From Gammaproteobacteria bacterium (GTDB lineage: Bacteria > Pseudomonadota > Gammaproteobacteria > SZUA-229): a stretch of DNA of 7,495 bases. A program made the translations under genes and the position numbers. The notes under the pieces are model-generated. The model was not told the origin of the DNA and searched no databases. It saw only the letters and a program-made list of their open reading frames with translations. Positions within the stretch are counted from its first letter, which is position 1. The number at the start of each line of letters is the position of its first letter. This document shows, piece after piece, positions 5,180 through 7,495 of this stretch. Where the stretch lies: positions 1 through 7,495 of the forward strand of contig JAPHRB010000056.1 in NCBI GenBank assembly GCA_026197015.1. Direction: 5' to 3'.

Positions 5180-6682
5180 ATGAGTAAAATTAATAAAGTG
5201 AAATACACCAGAGAGGCTCTATTGGCCCTTATTGGTGGAACAGCGCTCTTGATATCTGGTTGTTCGAGTTCTGAAGATACTCTGTCTTCATCGACCATCT
5301 ACAAGGAAGCCACAGCGGCTTCACTGGCAACCACTTCGGCAAGTGATTATAACGACAATGAATCCGGCCTGATTACTGGCGCAACCCTGACCAGCTGGAT
5401 TGATGACTGGGCAACCAACAAACCTGCGGCTATTAGCGGTGAGCTGATTATTTTGCAGGTATCCGATGGCGCACTGACAGATACAGTAGATGCATCCTGT
5501 GTTGATGAAGATGCGAGTGGCACGGGTGTATGTAAATACTTTAAACCAGCCGCTGGTGTACGCAGTTATTCATTAGGTAGTTCAACCTGGGTTGAAACCC
5601 GTGATAACGGTGTTACTGAAACGGTTTCCGTAGTGCTGAGTGGCGAAAAAATGGACGCACTACTGGCAGCCTATGATATTGACCCAACCAGCGACATGAT
5701 AGTGTTTGCCATGGGTGCGGGTAGTGGCTTTAATAACATGTTAATGGGCCGTGCGCATTACCTGTTCCGTTACTGGGGTGCTGATGCTACGCATCTGGCG
5801 ATGTTAAACGGGGGTGCAACACACGCAAGCGTAATTGCGGGTGATCGTGGAACCTATCTGGGTGAAACCAACAGCGGCCCGGCACCCACTGGCGGCACAG
5901 TCTCGGTTAAAGATCTGTATGCCGATAACACCGTGTTGCAGGCGACACTGGGCGAGATGATGGCAGTGGCGCGTGGTGAAGTAACCGATAGCTTTGTCTG
6001 GGACGCGCGTTCACCAGATGAATGGAACGGCGTTGCGTACAAGACCGGTGGTACCACTAAGGCATGTGTCGATGTTCTTGATCGTGATAACGATACAGAC
6101 ATAACCGATTCTGTGCAGTGCTATACCGCTATGGAAGGTACTGTTAAAGGTGCAAAAAACCTTAACTACAGCACTTTACTGGTATCAGATGATGCAACAG
6201 AAGATCTAAATAGTGCTGACGGTGTGACTTCTGCCGATGCCTCTTACCGTTATCTGGACAAGGCAACACTATCAACCATGGTGTCTGATCTGGGTTATAC
6301 CGCGGGTAAAACAGTTTACACCTACTGTCGTACGACTTACCGCGCGATGATTACCGGCACGGTAAGTGGTTTGATTTTGGGGTACCCTACCCGCTACTAT
6401 GACGGTGCGATGATCGAGTGGTTGCAAATGGCTAGTGTCACAAACCATGAAGGTGGATTAAATCTACCCGCCACCTCACCCTGGCAAACAGCGGCATTGA
6501 CCGATAACCTGACATATAATGTTGAAGATTATATTGATGTGCCGGTGATTACTGATGCATATGCCTCTAGCTCAGACGAAGTTGTGGAAACTGATCGCGC
6601 CTATAAGAGTGGCTCTGCTTTAACCAGCAGTTCTACTGGTTCAGGCGGGGCTTCAATCCCGGCTAACCCATGTGGTGGTTAA
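5180..6682 (+). CDS. Tandem-rhodanese lipoprotein (exported sulfurtransferase)
   Basis: A 500-residue lipoprotein. Residues 1-27 are a signal peptide with a basic N-terminus and hydrophobic core, ending in the lipobox ISG-Cys28. Ser29 at +2 gives no inner-membrane retention signal, so outer-membrane anchoring is likely. A Ser/Thr-rich linker follows. Residues about 65-220 resemble a degenerate rhodanese domain: VFAMGAGSGFNNMLMGRAHYLFRYWG then LNGG, without a cysteine in the loop. Residues about 265-420 form the catalytic-type domain: FVWDARSPDEW (272-282), VKGAKNLNY (322-330), active-site loop YCRTTYRA (382-389) with Cys383, and YYDGAMIEW (406-414). The inactive-plus-active order is usual for tandem rhodaneses such as thiosulfate sulfurtransferase. 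Cys107, Cys118, Cys296 and Cys314 could form disulfides. The C-terminus is a Ser/Gly-rich tail ending PCGG. By context it probably releases or transfers sulfane sulfur outside the cytoplasm for the transporter upstream. The natural donor is not known. Confidence 0.85.
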   Translation: MSKINKVKYTREALLALIGGTALLISGCSSSEDTLSSSTIYKEATAASLATTSASDYNDNESGLITGATLTSWIDDWATNKPAAISGELIILQVSDGALTDTVDASCVDEDASGTGVCKYFKPAAGVRSYSLGSSTWVETRDNGVTETVSVVLSGEKMDALLAAYDIDPTSDMIVFAMGAGSGFNNMLMGRAHYLFRYWGADATHLAMLNGGATHASVIAGDRGTYLGETNSGPAPTGGTVSVKDLYADNTVLQATLGEMMAVARGEVTDSFVWDARSPDEWNGVAYKTGGTTKACVDVLDRDNDTDITDSVQCYTAMEGTVKGAKNLNYSTLLVSDDATEDLNSADGVTSADASYRYLDKATLSTMVSDLGYTAGKTVYTYCRTTYRAMITGTVSGLILGYPTRYYDGAMIEWLQMASVTNHEGGLNLPATSPWQTAALTDNLTYNVEDYIDVPVITDAYASSSDEVVETDRAYKSGSALTSSSTGSGGASIPANPCGG

Positions 6683-6741
6683 ACCTGTGGTCATGCCGCT
6701 GATTATTTTTAATAGTTAGTGGTAAGTTGATTGACTCCTGC

Positions 6742-6771
6742 AAGGCAGCTCGTTTTCGAGCTGCCTTTTTT
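6742..6771 (+). terminator. Intrinsic terminator after the rhodanese lipoprotein gene
   Basis: AAGGCAGCTCG (6742-6752) and CGAGCTGCCTT (6757-6767) form a perfect 11-bp stem with a TTTT loop, followed by an uninterrupted T-run through 6771. It lies 60 nt past the stop codon and ends the sulfur block. Confidence 0.93.
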
Positions 6772-6952
6772 ATGCACAGGACGTGCGGTATTCCGCGGGA
6801 GGCAGGAGCCGGTAGCGGTTATGCACAGGACGTGCGGTATTCCGCGGGAGGCAGGAGCCGGTAGCGGTTATGCACAGGACGTGCGGTATTTTGCGAGAGG
6901 CAGGAGCAGGTAGCAAAGATGTACAGGACGTGCGGTATTCCGCAAGAGGCGA
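6771..6952. repeat. 49-bp tandem repeat array, about 3.7 copies
   Basis: Copies lie at 6771-6819, 6820-6868, 6869-6917 and 6918 to about 6952. The first two are identical; the third differs at a handful of positions, and the fourth is diverged and incomplete. Each unit contains GCAC-AGGAC-GTGC and the overlapping GCGG-TATT-CCGC, two alternative small hairpins (6774-6786 and 6785-6796 in copy 1). The second hairpin is broken in copy 3 (TATTTTGC) but kept in copy 4. There are no unique spacers, so it is not a CRISPR array. The array begins at the very end of the terminator T-run. Confidence 0.9.
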
Positions 6953-6959
6953 GAAAACA

Positions 6960-6994
6960 GTCGTTAGTTATTAGTCGTTTGTCTTTAGTCAATT
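6960..6994. repeat. Degenerate heptamer repeat, five units
   Basis: GTCGTTA, GTTATTA, GTCGTTT, GTCTTTA and GTCAATT follow each other directly from 6960 to 6994. They look like a decayed simple-sequence array. Confidence 0.6.
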
Positions 6995-7020
6995 AAGTAT
7001 GCATATATAAAATATTATTT

Positions 7021-7047
7021 GCGTTGTTCGCGTTCATTCGCGTTTTC
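7021..7047. repeat. GCGTT-rich short repeat
   Basis: GCGTTGTTC (7021-7029), GCGTTCATTC (7030-7039) and GCGTTTTC (7040-7047) are three imperfect adjacent units. Similar TTCGCGTTCATTCGCG sequences occur between genes in several bacterial groups as far as I recall; no function is known to me. Confidence 0.5.
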
Positions 7048-7179
7048 TTTTTTAGCAACACGTCTTACAGTCCAGCCTGACTCGGAAAGTATTTTTATTT
7101 ATCGTCGGTTGGTTATCTGTTAGTTTTATTTGACCAGCATATTGTTTTTTGTGTGCTGTTTCGTTAGTTGTTCCAGTCT

Positions 7180-7183
7180 GGAG
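7180..7183 (+). promoter_or_regulatory. Ribosome binding site that decides the cytochrome start
   Basis: GGAG lies 8 nt before GTG 7192 and 5 nt before GTG 7189. The longer spacing is nearer the usual value for a GGAG core, so 7192 is preferred. An in-frame TAG at 7165-7167 limits how far upstream the start can be. Confidence 0.5.
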
Positions 7184-7191
7184 TGTTCGTG

Positions 7192-7495
7192 GTGAAATTA
7201 AAATTAAGCAGTCTGCCAGCTCGACTGATATTGATAGCAATCGGTATTGCTGTAGCTATTACTCTGGTGTTACTTATCGGCAATGGCTTCAAACTGGATC
7301 AGCTATTTAGCAAAAAAGCCTCAGTGGACGAATTTCTACAGAATCACTGGAATTACCCCATACCCGCGCAGGGCAAACCTCCCGTTTCTTTTTCTGCTCT
7401 CGAAGCATCACTTGATCCGGCTTCCTGTGGGCAGTGCCATGCTGATCAGTTTGCCCAGTGGCGCAGCAGTTTGCACAGTCACACCATGGGCCCCG
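7192..7495 (+). CDS. Membrane-anchored c-type cytochrome, 5' fragment (probably multiheme)
   Basis: The first 101 codons of a gene cut off by the window end. Residues 2-11 are basic, and about 12-30 (LILIAIGIAVAITLVLLIG) form a membrane anchor or uncleaved signal, placing the rest in the periplasm. CGQCH at 79-83 is a CxxCH heme c attachment site. It is followed by ADQFAQWRSSLHSHTMGP, matching the CxxCH-x-x-x-F-x-x-W-x-x-S-x-H pattern of multiheme cytochromes, where the second histidine can be a distal heme ligand. Further heme sites would lie beyond the window. The start is one of two adjacent GTG codons (7189 or 7192). It lies after the terminator and repeats, so it is a separate transcription unit. 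Whether it takes electrons from sulfur oxidation is unknown. Confidence 0.75.
   Translation, partial: MKLKLSSLPARLILIAIGIAVAITLVLLIGNGFKLDQLFSKKASVDEFLQNHWNYPIPAQGKPPVSFSALEASLDPASCGQCHADQFAQWRSSLHSHTMGP

Larger units (their letters stand above)
6683..7191. other. Noncoding region of about 509 bases between the lipoprotein and the cytochrome genes
   Basis: It holds, in order, an intrinsic terminator, a 49-bp tandem repeat array, a degenerate heptamer repeat and a GCGTT-rich segment, then AT-rich sequence leading to the cytochrome gene. No believable protein gene was seen. A frame through the repeat array at 6731-6913 only translates the repeats. A promoter for the cytochrome gene should lie at about 7000-7180. 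TTGACC at 7130-7135 is -35-like but has no matching -10. Confidence 0.7.

Noticed and set aside
6731..6913. 60-codon plus-strand frame through the 49-bp repeats
   Set aside because: It starts inside the terminator region, has no ribosome site and only translates the repeat units.
6771..6952. CRISPR array
   Set aside because: The repeats abut each other with no unique spacers and no cas genes are present.
7052..7240. 62-codon minus-strand frame before the cytochrome gene
   Set aside because: It overlaps the start of the cytochrome gene and has no recognisable content.

Overview
The window looks like chromosomal DNA of a gammaproteobacterium, probably one that handles reduced sulfur. The evidence is a bacterial-type glyS tail followed by plsC, moderate GC content, consistent Shine-Dalgarno sites, and a block of sulfur-transfer genes. 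No species can be named from the sequence alone.

Layout. Positions 1-384 hold the 3' end of glyS (glycyl-tRNA synthetase beta subunit). A potential long hairpin lies between it and plsC (491-1240, GTG start), a lysophosphatidic acid acyltransferase. Then come 678 bases without a protein gene (1241-1918). They contain a palindromic intergenic repeat, a GC-richer segment that could fold into a multibranched structure with a strong hairpin at 1552-1586, and spaced TTGCATTT octamers leading up to the next gene.

Positions 1919-6682 form a sulfur-trafficking block, all on the plus strand: a TusA-family protein with an N-terminal extension, a YeeE/YedE (TsuA-type) membrane transporter with its three cysteine motifs, a second short TusA-family protein, a DsrE-like protein, a second small protein resembling DsrE/DsrF, a 62-residue protein of unknown function, and a large tandem-rhodanese lipoprotein. 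The segment from the second TusA to the 62-residue protein is tightly packed (2 nt gap, 11 nt gap, then an ATGA overlap). A perfect intrinsic terminator at 6742-6771 closes the block.

How the genes may work together (inference): the exported rhodanese lipoprotein would act on thiosulfate or another sulfane-sulfur donor in the periplasm, the YeeE-type protein would carry sulfur across the inner membrane, and the TusA and DsrE-like proteins would receive and pass it on in the cytoplasm. The two last small cytoplasmic proteins contain no cysteine, so they cannot be persulfide carriers themselves.

Beyond the terminator is a 506-base noncoding stretch with about 3.7 copies of a 49-bp tandem repeat, a degenerate heptamer repeat and a GCGTT-rich segment. 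The window ends inside a membrane-anchored c-type cytochrome gene with a CxxCH heme site.
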